Made by a program: the position numbers and the translations under genes
Assembly: GCF_026157085.1 (NCBI RefSeq)
Contig: NZ_JANPVN010000001.1
Coordinates: forward strand, 620,001-684,000
DNA from: Sphingomicrobium arenosum
GTDB taxonomy: Bacteria > Pseudomonadota > Alphaproteobacteria > Sphingomonadales > Sphingomonadaceae
Length of the DNA: 64,000 nt
Reading direction: 5' to 3'
Notes under the pieces: model-generated
The model's database searches: none
Seen by the model: the letters and a program-made list of their open reading frames with translations, nothing else
Told to the model about the DNA's origin: nothing
Part shown: positions 9,172 through 16,881 of the stretch, in pieces
Numbering within the stretch: the stretch's first letter is position 1
Layout of the letters: each line of letters begins with the position of its first letter

Positions 9172-10329
9172 TCAGGCAGGCGCTGACAGCAGACTTTCCT
9201 CGGGCTGGTCCCACGAAAGATTATGCTCGCCGAGGAGGACGAAATCGCGATCGGCGATGATGTCCGAATTGCTGTTGTAACCGAGGACATCGCCCACTTC
9301 CTCGCCTTCGCAACGCACCAGCAAGGCGGTCTCGTTCGAGGAGAAGTTGGTGAGGCCGCGACCGATTTCCACCCCTTGCTCGTCATAGACGTGAAGCACG
9401 TCGCCCTTCTGATATTCGCCGCTGGTGGCGAGGAGGTCGGTGGTGCCAATGCCCTGCGTCCCGGCGCGGAGCCCCTTGGCCGCCTTGGCTGTCACGGTGA
9501 CACTGCCCGCCATCTGCAGGCGGTCGGTAAGCCACACACGCCACGCCGACTGGGGGTCGCCATGGGCAAGGCAATGGGTGTGACGGCGTTTCCCCTCCAG
9601 CACCGAGGAAATCGGGCGCTCGATGATGCCTCTGGCGATGCGAGCGCTGGCGCCTGCATTCTGCGCCATGTTGGCGGCCTGCATCTTGGTCAGCATCCCG
9701 CCCGAGCCGAGCAGCCCCTTGCCGCGCGTGGCGTCGAGGAAGTCGGCGACATCGGTCACCTCGCTGACGAATTGCGCGCCTTCTTCGTGGGGAGGGCGGT
9801 CGTAGAGACCGTCGATATCGGTCAGCATGACGAATTCCTCGGCATGGATCATTTGCGCGACCTTGGCGGCGAGCCGGTCATTGTCGCCGACCCGGATTTC
9901 CTTGGTCGTGACCGTGTCATTCTCGTTGACGATGGGCAGGATGCCGTTCTTCAGCAACCGCTCGATGGTGTTCTTGGTGTTGAGATAGCGGCGCCGGTTT
10001 TCCATTTCCTCGGACGTCAGCAATACCTGGGCGATACCAATCCCGAATTCGAGCGCGACCTGCTTGTAGGCGTTGATGATAAGCGGCTGCCCGCAGGCGG
10101 CGGCCGCCTGCTTGTCCTGTAGCCCCGCATCCTCGGGGCGCACCCCGATCATGTCCAGCCCGATCGCCGCCGCCCCTGACGAGGTCAGGACGACCTCATA
10201 CCCCTTCGCACGCAACGCTGCGATGTCTGCCATCAGTCCGTGCAGGAAGGCGAAGCGCGGTGCGCGTTCCTGTGCGCTGACCACGAGGCCGCTGCCGACC
10301 TTGATCACGATCCGCTTGTTCTTGCTCAC
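9172..10329 (-). CDS. proB: Glutamate 5-kinase
   Basis: A 385-residue first enzyme of proline synthesis, which phosphorylates glutamate with ATP. The amino-acid kinase domain spans about residues 7-260, with KVGSGLVV near the start, SSGAAAIG near residue 53 and NENDTVTT near residue 134. A PUA domain covers about 280-370. The start is the GTG at 10329, because GGAGG lies 6 bases upstream. The ATG at 10386 would add 19 residues and read through that ribosome site. It is divergent from proC. Confidence 0.95.
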   Translation of the reverse strand: MSKNKRIVIKVGSGLVVSAQERAPRFAFLHGLMADIAALRAKGYEVVLTSSGAAAIGLDMIGVRPEDAGLQDKQAAAACGQPLIINAYKQVALEFGIGIAQVLLTSEEMENRRRYLNTKNTIERLLKNGILPIVNENDTVTTKEIRVGDNDRLAAKVAQMIHAEEFVMLTDIDGLYDRPPHEEGAQFVSEVTDVADFLDATRGKGLLGSGGMLTKMQAANMAQNAGASARIARGIIERPISSVLEGKRRHTHCLAHGDPQSAWRVWLTDRLQMAGSVTVTAKAAKGLRAGTQGIGTTDLLATSGEYQKGDVLHVYDEQGVEIGRGLTNFSSNETALLVRCEGEEVGDVLGYNSNSDIIADRDFVLLGEHNLSWDQPEESLLSAPA

Positions 10330-10613
10330 AAAATTCCTCCAATTCGATTTCGCTATGAAACTAAAGGATTTTTCCAAAATAATCAAACGCGAGAGATAGA
10401 GGTTCCAAGTACTACGTAAGTAAAAGAGCGAAACCGTAGTAAAGCTTAAGTGGAGACGTGAAAATTTTACGCCTGTTCTCAGATCGACTTGTATTTACAT
10501 ATATCCGTCGTTCCTGTGGTTGAAATCAGCGCATTTCACCTTTATTGTCTATATAGATTTCGAACGATAAAAACTGCGCGCAAATATTTGTTTGCGGGGG
10601 AGAAAAGATAAAG
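10330..10613. promoter_or_regulatory. AT-rich divergent proB/proC control region
   Basis: 284 bases between the divergent proB and proC starts, visibly richer in A and T than anything else in the window. It contains an inverted repeat TACTACG (10410-10416) and CGTAGTA (10435-10441) with an 18-base loop, a proB ribosome site at 10336-10340 and a proC site GGGGGAG at 10596-10602. It must hold both promoters. I could not fix -35/-10 elements with confidence and no open frame looks coding. Confidence 0.6.
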
Positions 10614-11393
10614 ATGAAAATTTTGATGGCCGGATGTGGGAACATGGGGGGCGCGATGCTGTCGCGCTGGACGGGGGGCGAGCTTCCCGCGATCACGGTG
10701 GTAGACCCTGCCGATATCGACACGCCCAAGCGAGTTCGCCATGTCCGTTCGATCACGGACCTGAAAGGCGAACGTTACGACGCGCTCATCGTCGCGGTGA
10801 AGCCGCAGATGATGGAAGATGTCCTGCCGCCCTATGCAACGCTGCTGCGGCCCGGCGCCTTCGCGCTGTCAATCGCTGCCGGCGTGTCGGCGAGCCGGAT
10901 TTCGGGCCTCTTGGGCGGGCTGCCTGTCGCTCGGGTGATGCCCAACCTTCCCGCCGCTTGCGGCGAAGGAATGAGCGCCGTTTTCGCGCAGGACGGCATC
11001 ACCGCGACGCAGAAGATCCTTGTGACGCGCTTGGTCTCGGCCACTGGCGAGCTCGCCTGGCTGGAAGACGAGGGGCGGATCGACATGTTTACTGCGCTTG
11101 CCGGATCGGGGCCGGGCTATGTCTTCGAAATCATGCGGACGCTTCAGGAAATCGCCGAGGAGCGCGGTTTCACCCAAGCCGAGGCGCGCAAGATCGCGGT
11201 CGAGACCGTTGCCGGTGCAGGCGCGATGGCAAGGCAGGACGAGCGCTCGCTCGAACAGTTACGCAACGACGTGACCAGTCCCGGCGGGACGACCGATGCC
11301 GGGCTGACGGTCCTGCGCCGCGAGGGTGGGGTCGGAAAAATCCTCGAGGCGACCGTCGATGCCGCCTTCGACCGTGCGGTCGAGTTGCGCTGA
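10614..11393 (+). CDS. proC: Pyrroline-5-carboxylate reductase
   Basis: A 259-residue last enzyme of proline synthesis, which reduces pyrroline-5-carboxylate with NAD(P)H. The Rossmann motif is [11 protein letters not shown] at residues 5-15. VAVKPQ is near residue 61. The C-terminal dimer/active-site signature SGPGYVF...[11 protein letters not shown] is complete (residues about 163-230). The length is normal. The ATG has GGGGGAG 11 bases upstream. proA follows on the same strand after 56 bases. Confidence 0.96.
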   Translation: MKILMAGCGNMGGAMLSRWTGGELPAITVVDPADIDTPKRVRHVRSITDLKGERYDALIVAVKPQMMEDVLPPYATLLRPGAFALSIAAGVSASRISGLLGGLPVARVMPNLPAACGEGMSAVFAQDGITATQKILVTRLVSATGELAWLEDEGRIDMFTALAGSGPGYVFEIMRTLQEIAEERGFTQAEARKIAVETVAGAGAMARQDERSLEQLRNDVTSPGGTTDAGLTVLRREGGVGKILEATVDAAFDRAVELR

Positions 11394-11449
11394 CCAAGCG
11401 CGCCCGCACGACCATGACCAAAGAGAATATAGATCGGAGAACCGACACT

Positions 11450-12721
11450 ATGGCCGATATTGAGCCGACCAATCCCGTAACCTATGTGGACGAACTCGCC
11501 CGCCGCGCCCGGCGCGCAGCCGCAAGGCTCGCGACCGCGACCACGCAAGAAAAGAATGACGCCATCCGCAAGGGCGCCGACGCGCTGATCGAACGCAACG
11601 ATGCGATCCTTCGTGCCAATGCGCGCGATGTCGAAAATGCGCGCGCCGCCGGAAAGAATGCCGCCTTCATCGATCGTCTTGCACTCGACAAGGATCGCAT
11701 CGAGGCGATGGCCGATGGCATGCGCACCGTGGCGCAGCTGGACGATCCGGTGGGCCGCAACCTGGCGACCTTCGACCGCCCGAACGGGCTCAGGATCGAG
11801 CGCGTTGCCGTGCCGATCGGCGTGATCGGCATGATCTACGAATCGCGTCCCAATGTGGGCGCCGATGCCAGTGCGTTGTGCCTCAAGAGCGGTAATGCGG
11901 TGATTCTGCGCGGTGGCTCGGACAGCCAGAATAGCGCACGCGAGATCAATGCCGCGATCGCAGAGGGGCTAAGCGGCGCCGGGCTGCCCAAGGAAGCCGT
12001 GCAGGTCATCGGGACCACCGACCGTGCCGCGGTCGGCGCGATGCTCGAGGCGGTCGGCAAGATCGACCTCATCATTCCGCGCGGGGGCAAGTCGCTCGTC
12101 GAACGAGTGCGCGACCAGGCCAAGGTACCCACGCTTCTCCACCTCGACGGCAATTGTCACAGCTATGTCCATGCCGACGCCGACCTCGAAAAGGCAGCCG
12201 ACGTTGTCCAGAATGCCAAGCAGCGCCGTTTGGGTGTCTGTGGTGCGACCGAGAGCCTCGTGGTGGACCGCTCGGTTGCCGCTGAGTTCCTGCCGATGCT
12301 CCAAGGGAAACTCGGCGACTGCGAATTGCGCGGCGACGAGGATGCCATGCGCATCCTGCCGGGGATCACGGCAGCGACCGAGGCCGACTGGGATACCGAA
12401 TATCTCGACAATATCCTGTCGGTGAAGGTCGTCGGCGGTCTCGATGAAGCCATCGACTTCGTGAGCGAACATCATTCGGGTCACACCGATGCGATCCTGA
12501 CCGAAAACATGGCAGCCGCACACCAGTTCATGACCCGCGTCGACAGCGCGGTGGTAATGCACAATGCCTCGACCCAATTTTCGGATGGCGGCGAGTTCGG
12601 CATGGGCGCCGAGATCGGCATCGCGACCGGCAAGATGCACGCCCGCGGTCCCGTCGGCCTCGAGCAATTGTGCAGCTTCCACTATCGCGTCCATGGCGAA
12701 GGGCAAACGCGCCCGGCCTAG
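11450..12721 (+). CDS. proA: Glutamate-5-semialdehyde dehydrogenase (gamma-glutamyl phosphate reductase)
   Basis: A 423-residue second enzyme of proline synthesis, which reduces gamma-glutamyl phosphate with NADPH. Clear family segments are [16 protein letters not shown], the catalytic cysteine region [13 protein letters not shown] and the C-terminal [26 protein letters not shown] lies 10 bases before the ATG at 11450. An ATG at 11414 in the same frame would add 12 polar residues. The frame stays open far upstream across proC, but that part is not coding. proB, proC and proA together give a full glutamate-to-proline route. Confidence 0.96.
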   Translation: MADIEPTNPVTYVDELARRARRAAARLATATTQEKNDAIRKGADALIERNDAILRANARDVENARAAGKNAAFIDRLALDKDRIEAMADGMRTVAQLDDPVGRNLATFDRPNGLRIERVAVPIGVIGMIYESRPNVGADASALCLKSGNAVILRGGSDSQNSAREINAAIAEGLSGAGLPKEAVQVIGTTDRAAVGAMLEAVGKIDLIIPRGGKSLVERVRDQAKVPTLLHLDGNCHSYVHADADLEKAADVVQNAKQRRLGVCGATESLVVDRSVAAEFLPMLQGKLGDCELRGDEDAMRILPGITAATEADWDTEYLDNILSVKVVGGLDEAIDFVSEHHSGHTDAILTENMAAAHQFMTRVDSAVVMHNASTQFSDGGEFGMGAEIGIATGKMHARGPVGLEQLCSFHYRVHGEGQTRPA

Positions 12722-12740
12722 GATCCGTAGAATACAATCA

Positions 12741-12774
12741 AAACGGGCCCCGACAGCGATGCCGGGGCCCGTTT
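12741..12774. terminator. Bidirectional terminator between proA and the NAD(P)-binding gene
   Basis: A perfect 12-bp stem (12741-12752 with 12763-12774), A-rich on the left end and T-rich on the right. It lies 20 bases after proA and 10 bases after the stop of the convergent minus-strand gene. Its core CAGCGATGCCGGGGCCC is repeated exactly in the terminator after alaS. Confidence 0.85.
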
Positions 12775-12784
12775 CATGTCGCCA

Positions 12785-13381
12785 TCAGTTGCTCTGGAGC
12801 TCGACCACCTTGTTGCGGAGCATGTCATTGTCGACGGCGCGCGCCAGTACGGCGGCTACGTCGCCGCGATGGGCCTTGCCTTCGGGGTCGACGTCGTCGC
12901 CAAGCGTCAGGTTGCGGTTGCCGTCCTCCTCGGTCAACGCCACCGGGCGCAATATGACATAATCGAGGCCAGAGGCCTTGAGATGTTCGTCGGCGGCATG
13001 CTTGGCCTTGAGATAATGAGCAAGGTCGCTGTCGGGGTCGGGGTCGCCCGCGCCGATCGAACTCAACATCACGAACCGCTGCACGCCCTGCGCCTTGGCG
13101 CGGTCGATCAGGGCCTTGGCGCCGTCCCGGTCGACCTTGTCGGTCATTTCCTCGCTCGTGTCGCCGCCCGAACCGGCTGCGAAGATCACGACGTCGGCCC
13201 CCTCGCACACATTGTCGGCGAGATCGGTAAGGTCGGCGGTGCGTGTTTCGACGCCTTGCGGCAGGACCGACGTATCCGATCCGTCGCGGATCATGGCGAT
13301 GGGATGATGCCCGGCCTCGTCGAGTTGCCGGGTGAGGCGGGCGCCGGTGTTGCCGGTCGCGCCGGCGATCAGAATATTCAT
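12785..13381 (-). CDS. NAD(P)H-binding atypical SDR family protein
   Basis: A 198-residue single-domain Rossmann protein. The glycine motif GATGNTGARL is at residues 7-16, VVIFAAGSGG is near 64, and VMLSSIGA is near 103. LRPVALTEEDG comes late in the sequence, as in short NAD(P)-binding proteins of the YwnB/YtfG/SDR_a5 type. The family contains quinone reductases and redox sensors, and the substrate here is not known. The gene is on the minus strand and convergent with proA. AGGA lies about 8 bases before the ATG. Confidence 0.82.
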   Translation of the reverse strand: MNILIAGATGNTGARLTRQLDEAGHHPIAMIRDGSDTSVLPQGVETRTADLTDLADNVCEGADVVIFAAGSGGDTSEEMTDKVDRDGAKALIDRAKAQGVQRFVMLSSIGAGDPDPDSDLAHYLKAKHAADEHLKASGLDYVILRPVALTEEDGNRNLTLGDDVDPEGKAHRGDVAAVLARAVDNDMLRNKVVELQSN

Positions 13382-13448
13382 GAAAAGGTCCTGCTGTTGG
13401 AAGTGGGTTCTCTTCCTCCAACGGGCCGTCTTGATAGGTGATCCGTCT

Positions 13449-13510
13449 TGCCGCGCCTGTTGCGGCAGATACCAATGGAAATGGGGCAGCCCTCACCCAG
13501 AACTGCCCCA
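13449..13510 (-). terminator. Two hairpins downstream of the GNAT gene
   Basis: TGGGGCAG (13482-13489) pairs with CTGCCCCA (13503-13510), and a smaller stem TGCCGC (13449-13454) pairs with GCGGCA (13462-13467). They lie between the stop of the GNAT gene and the start of the NAD(P)-binding gene, both on the minus strand. A clear T-run is missing, so termination is only likely. Confidence 0.45.
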
Positions 13511-13557
13511 CCCCCGTGCTTCACGCGCGATATAGGAAGATGCGAGCGGGTTTCCCC

Positions 13558-14187
13558 CTAATATTCGCGCGCGAAGAGGATGGCCCGAAAACCGCGGTAG
13601 ATGCGCTCGTCATAAGCGCGGAACCCCAGCTTGCGGGCGATGTGGATCGAGGACAAATTCTCATGATGCACCATCGCGACGGTGCGCGTGGCGATGAGAC
13701 GGTCCTCGGTGAATTCGAGTGCGGCTTGCGCGGCTTCCTGCGCATAGCCGCGGCCCTGGAAAGGCTTGCGGATGGTCCAGCAGGCTTCGGGGCAGCCGTC
13801 GAAGCCGGCACCGATCTCGCGGTTGAAGTTGCCGAAACCGACCTCGCCGACGAAATGGCCGCTATGCTTTTCGAACACGGCGAAGAGACCGTAATCGAGC
13901 AGCGTCCAATGACCGACCTGACGGCACAGCCGCGTGAACGCTTCGTCCGAGCCCATCGGGCCACGGTCCGAATAGGTAAAGGCGTCGGGATCGGCGAGCA
14001 TCGCCGAATAAGCGGGAAGGTCCTCGATCGTGACGGGGCGCATCTGCAGCCGCTCGGTCTCGACGAAGCATTCGGCAAAGATGAGATCCTTGGCGACATC
14101 CTTGGTGATGTCGCGCATCGCAGCATGGGCGAGCATCTGGCTCAGCTTGCCGTCGACGGCCTCGTTCATCTGGTCGGTGTCGAACAT
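13558..14187 (-). CDS. GNAT family N-acetyltransferase, RimJ/RimL-like
   Basis: A 209-residue protein. An N-terminal helical part (residues 1-40) precedes a GNAT domain starting at ETERLQMRPVTIEDLPAY (about residue 43). The acetyl-CoA loop KPFQGRGYAQEAAQA is near residue 142, and NLSSIHIARKLGF is near 178. These fit acetyltransferases that act on protein N-termini or small molecules. The target is unknown. AGGAG precedes the ATG. It sits downstream of the 39-residue peptide gene with a stem-loop between them. Confidence 0.83.
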   Translation of the reverse strand: MFDTDQMNEAVDGKLSQMLAHAAMRDITKDVAKDLIFAECFVETERLQMRPVTIEDLPAYSAMLADPDAFTYSDRGPMGSDEAFTRLCRQVGHWTLLDYGLFAVFEKHSGHFVGEVGFGNFNREIGAGFDGCPEACWTIRKPFQGRGYAQEAAQAALEFTEDRLIATRTVAMVHHENLSSIHIARKLGFRAYDERIYRGFRAILFAREY

Positions 14188-14222
14188 CTTTTTTCCGCTC
14201 CTACACTCTACGCTCGTTGGAG

Positions 14223-14256
14223 GCGGACGAACCTTCTAGGGGTGCGGTTCGTCCGC
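14223..14256 (-). terminator. Stem-loop between peptide gene and GNAT gene
   Basis: An 11-bp perfect inverted repeat, GCGGACGAACC (14223-14233) and GGTTCGTCCGC (14246-14256), with a 12-base loop. It lies 11 bases after the stop of the 39-residue ORF and 36 bases before the GNAT start, on the minus strand. No T-run follows on either strand, so it may be an attenuator or RNA-stability element rather than a full terminator. Confidence 0.55.
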
Positions 14257-14267
14257 TCATCCCTGCT

Positions 14268-14387
14268 TCAGGCAACGAGGACATCCTGCGCTGCGGGGGC
14301 GTCGGCGCCCATGATGCTGATGGTGCCGCCGAAGGTGCTGGCGGTAAGGACGATGGCCAGAAGGCCGATGAAAGCTTGATTGAACAT
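14268..14387 (-). CDS. Small hydrophobic peptide, 39 residues
   Basis: An uncalled small gene. GGGAG lies 7 bases before the ATG at 14387. The product begins MFNQAFIGLLAIVLTAS and continues with a Gly/Thr-rich stretch TFGGTISIMGADAP, ending QDVLVA. It looks like a secreted or single-pass membrane peptide: hydrophobic residues 5-25 and no charged residue before Asp29. It is followed by a stem-loop and preceded by the repeat cluster shared with the divergent winged-helix regulator gene, so it is a likely target of that regulator. The function is not known. Confidence 0.6.
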   Translation of the reverse strand: MFNQAFIGLLAIVLTASTFGGTISIMGADAPAAQDVLVA

Positions 14388-14480
14388 TTCGCGTCTCCCT
14401 TTTGGTGTCTCGAACCCTGCTCGGTCTCGACATCCTCCTTCTACGGTGTCGGGGACCCGACATCTTGAGCGTCAAGCCAA

Positions 14481-14519
14481 AAGAATCTGACTCAGAATCT
14501 TTTCAGAATTGGCAGAATG
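14481..14519. promoter_or_regulatory. Direct-repeat operator candidate with three tandem GANTC sites
   Basis: AGAAT occurs at 14482, 14494, 14505 and 14514, that is with steps of 12, 11 and 9 bases, close to one helical turn. Within it, GAATC (14483), GACTC (14489) and GAATC (14495) stand exactly 6 bases apart. GANTC is the site of the alphaproteobacterial cell-cycle methylase CcrM. The cluster is 40-77 bases upstream of the winged-helix/TPR regulator start and about 95 bases upstream of the divergent peptide gene. Confidence 0.6.
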
Positions 14520-14558
14520 CTCTAGGAAACGGTCTTTGCTCGGGTGTTAGGGACGACA

Positions 14559-16190
14559 ATGGTGACGGGGCGGCGGGCAACCATTGCGATCGGAGAGTAT
14601 CGCATCGACAGGGGAGACGAGCGTGTCTCCGGCCCGACGGGCCCGCTCAAACTCGGCAACAAGGCGTATCAGGTTCTGCTCGCGCTGGCCGAACGCGAGG
14701 GGCGCCTCCTCACCAAGGATGCGCTGTTCGAAACCGTCTGGGACGGGATGGCGGTCAGCGAGTCGGCGTTGACGACGACGATCCGCGAGCTCCGTCGCGC
14801 GCTGGGCGATGATCCGCGCCATCCACGCTATATCGAGAGTGTCTATGGGCGCGGGTACCGTCTCGTGGCGCCCGTGCATCGCGAAGAAGTTTCCGACGCA
14901 CCGCCGCCGCCCGGCGCGGTTGCCGACCCCGCTGCTGGCGACACCGCGCCGAGCCTCGCGGTCACCAGCGTGCCGTCCAGCACCACCACCCTCGACACCA
15001 ATGTAAAGGGGCTCGCTGCAGGGCGCCCCCCGCGTATCGTGGTCGGCGAATTTCGCGATGCGGCGGTGGCCGAAAAGCACCCCTATCTCGGTACCTCCAT
15101 GCGCGAGGAAGTGCTGCTCGGCCTGTCGCGCTTTCGCGAAATCCAGGTGGTCGATTCGCCGCTTTCGAAAGATGATTTGCGCGCGCGCGACTATCGGCTC
15201 GATGTAAGCTTCCTGCCCGCGCCGCAGGGGGCCAAGGCCAATGTCCGGCTGCACCGCGCCGAGGATGGCGGCATCGTCTGGGCCGAGATGATGCTGATCG
15301 AAGACGAGGGCGTGGGCGCCGGGGTCGAGGCGATCGTGCGCCAGATCGTCGGCGCCGTCCTGCCCGCGCTCGACCAGGACATTTCCATCGGCATTGGCGA
15401 CAGCACCGGCACGCTGTTCGACCGTTACCTCGTCGCCAAGCGCAACAGTTTCGAGGCACAGGACCGCGCCTCGGCCGAGGATGCGGCGCGCCAGCTCGAG
15501 GCGATCATCGCCGAAAAGCCCGATTTCGCGCTCGCCTATCCGCCGCTCTGCCGGCTCTACAATATCGACTACGGCTATACTGCGCTCGGATCCACCGGAC
15601 CAGTGGAGCGCAAGCGCGCGCTCGAACTCGCCAAGGCGGGTCTGGCGGCCGATCGCAGCCACGCTCATGCCTATGTGCTGCTGGGCTTCTGCCATCTCTA
15701 TCACGCCGAGTTCGATCAGGCGCAGACCTGTTTCGAGCATGCCTTGAAGCGCAATCCGTTCAATCCCGACCGATTGAACGAGGTCGCCACTGGCATGACC
15801 TACCTGGGCGATTTCGACCGTGCACGCGCATTGTTCGAACAGTCGACCGAGATGCAGCCCTTTGCCGACGATAACAGCCAGGAAGACCTCGGCCGCCTTG
15901 CCATGCTGGAAGGTGATCTCGATAAGGCGCGCGGTCATTTTGCGCAGGTCACCGTCGCCTCGATCTGGTCGCAGTTGTGCACGGCCATTACGCTTCGCGA
16001 AAAGGACAAGGCACGCAGCCGCAAGGCGGTCGCGCGCTGGAAAGCCCGAGTCCACGAGGGTTGGCATCGCCCGATCCCGCCGACCGACGACGAGATCATT
16101 GCCTGGTTCCGATTCCACCACCCGTTCCGCGACGATGCCGGCAAGACCTACGTCGATCTCGTCACCGAGGCGCTCACCGACAGCGATTGA
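14559..16190 (+). CDS. Winged-helix (OmpR/CadC-type) DNA-binding regulator with TPR repeats
   Basis: A 543-residue putative transcription regulator. An OmpR/PhoB-type winged helix covers about residues 12-105, with GPLKLGNKAYQVLLALAE, then the recognition-helix region ESALTTTIRELRRALGDD and the wing RYIESVYGRGYRLV. A Pro/Ala/Ser linker follows (about 110-155), then an alpha/beta region (160-270) and TPR-like helices (about 300-500). No membrane segment is visible, unlike CadC or ToxR. The start is ATG 14559, with AGGGA 5 bases upstream. The 3' end overlaps the convergent tfuA gene by 17 bases. Confidence 0.85.
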   Translation: MVTGRRATIAIGEYRIDRGDERVSGPTGPLKLGNKAYQVLLALAEREGRLLTKDALFETVWDGMAVSESALTTTIRELRRALGDDPRHPRYIESVYGRGYRLVAPVHREEVSDAPPPPGAVADPAAGDTAPSLAVTSVPSSTTTLDTNVKGLAAGRPPRIVVGEFRDAAVAEKHPYLGTSMREEVLLGLSRFREIQVVDSPLSKDDLRARDYRLDVSFLPAPQGAKANVRLHRAEDGGIVWAEMMLIEDEGVGAGVEAIVRQIVGAVLPALDQDISIGIGDSTGTLFDRYLVAKRNSFEAQDRASAEDAARQLEAIIAEKPDFALAYPPLCRLYNIDYGYTALGSTGPVERKRALELAKAGLAADRSHAHAYVLLGFCHLYHAEFDQAQTCFEHALKRNPFNPDRLNEVATGMTYLGDFDRARALFEQSTEMQPFADDNSQEDLGRLAMLEGDLDKARGHFAQVTVASIWSQLCTAITLREKDKARSRKAVARWKARVHEGWHRPIPPTDDEIIAWFRFHHPFRDDAGKTYVDLVTEALTDSD

Positions 16191-16881
16191 GACCGTCGCG
16201 GAGGGTGCGCAGGAAATGCGTTTCGGGCGGCGGTGATGGGGGCAATGAGCACGCAGGTCGTGCATCGGCCAGTGCCAGCGCGATGCTGCGTTCGGCGTCC
16301 AGCGCCTTGAGCGGCACATGCGCCGCTTCGATCCGGTCGAGCAGTGCGGGGGGCAGGTCGTCCGCCGCCGCGCGCATCACCGGCCATTCGCGATCAACAT
16401 AATGGATATCGTGCCAGCGGGCCCGCAGGTCTCGTGCTGCGGCCGGAGAGAGGATCTCGTCGCGCACGAGTCGGCATAGCGTGGCGCGCACCTCGACCAT
16501 GGGCACGCTGACCGGCTGCCAGCCGATCCGCGCATCGCCATGGACCAGCGCCACTTCGTCATCGCCGATGAGCAAGCCGCTTCGATAGGCCTGCGCAATA
16601 TGGCCGAGCGGGACCATGCCGAAAGGAGCCAGTTCGGCGGCGCGCAACGCCCCCATGCTCGATGCGCCATAAAGTCGCGTGCCCGCTGCCATCAGTGCAA
16701 GCGCTTCCTTATGCATCACTGCGGCGCGCTCTTCAAACAGGCCGTCGAGCAACAGGACCTTGGCGGGCGCTTTTTCGATCAGCGAGAGCAGGTCGCCACT
16801 CACGGCCGGAGCGCGCCAGTCGAGATGAGGGAAGGCGGCGCGCAGTGCGCGCGGTGCCGATGGGCCGGCGAAGACGATCAT
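16174..16881 (-). CDS. TfuA-like protein (YcaO partner)
   Basis: A 235-residue TfuA-domain protein. Diagnostic segments are IVFAGPS (2-8), LLLDGLFE (43-50), HKEAL (57-61), YGASSMGALRAAEL (71-84), FGMVPLGHI (87-95) and DDEVALVHG (107-115). In known systems TfuA partners with a YcaO enzyme to install a thioamide in a peptide or protein backbone (thioglycine in archaeal McrA, thioamitides, the trifolitoxin locus), probably by helping sulfur delivery. The start overlaps the ycaO stop by ATGA, so the two are co-translated. Confidence 0.9.
   Translation of the reverse strand: MIVFAGPSAPRALRAAFPHLDWRAPAVSGDLLSLIEKAPAKVLLLDGLFEERAAVMHKEALALMAAGTRLYGASSMGALRAAELAPFGMVPLGHIAQAYRSGLLIGDDEVALVHGDARIGWQPVSVPMVEVRATLCRLVRDEILSPAAARDLRARWHDIHYVDREWPVMRAAADDLPPALLDRIEAAHVPLKALDAERSIALALADARPACSLPPSPPPETHFLRTLRDGLNRCR

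Noticed and set aside
10592..12721. A 709-residue open frame on the plus strand
   Set aside because: Only the part from 11450 is proA. The first 286 codons are an out-of-frame reading of proC and carry no conserved motif.
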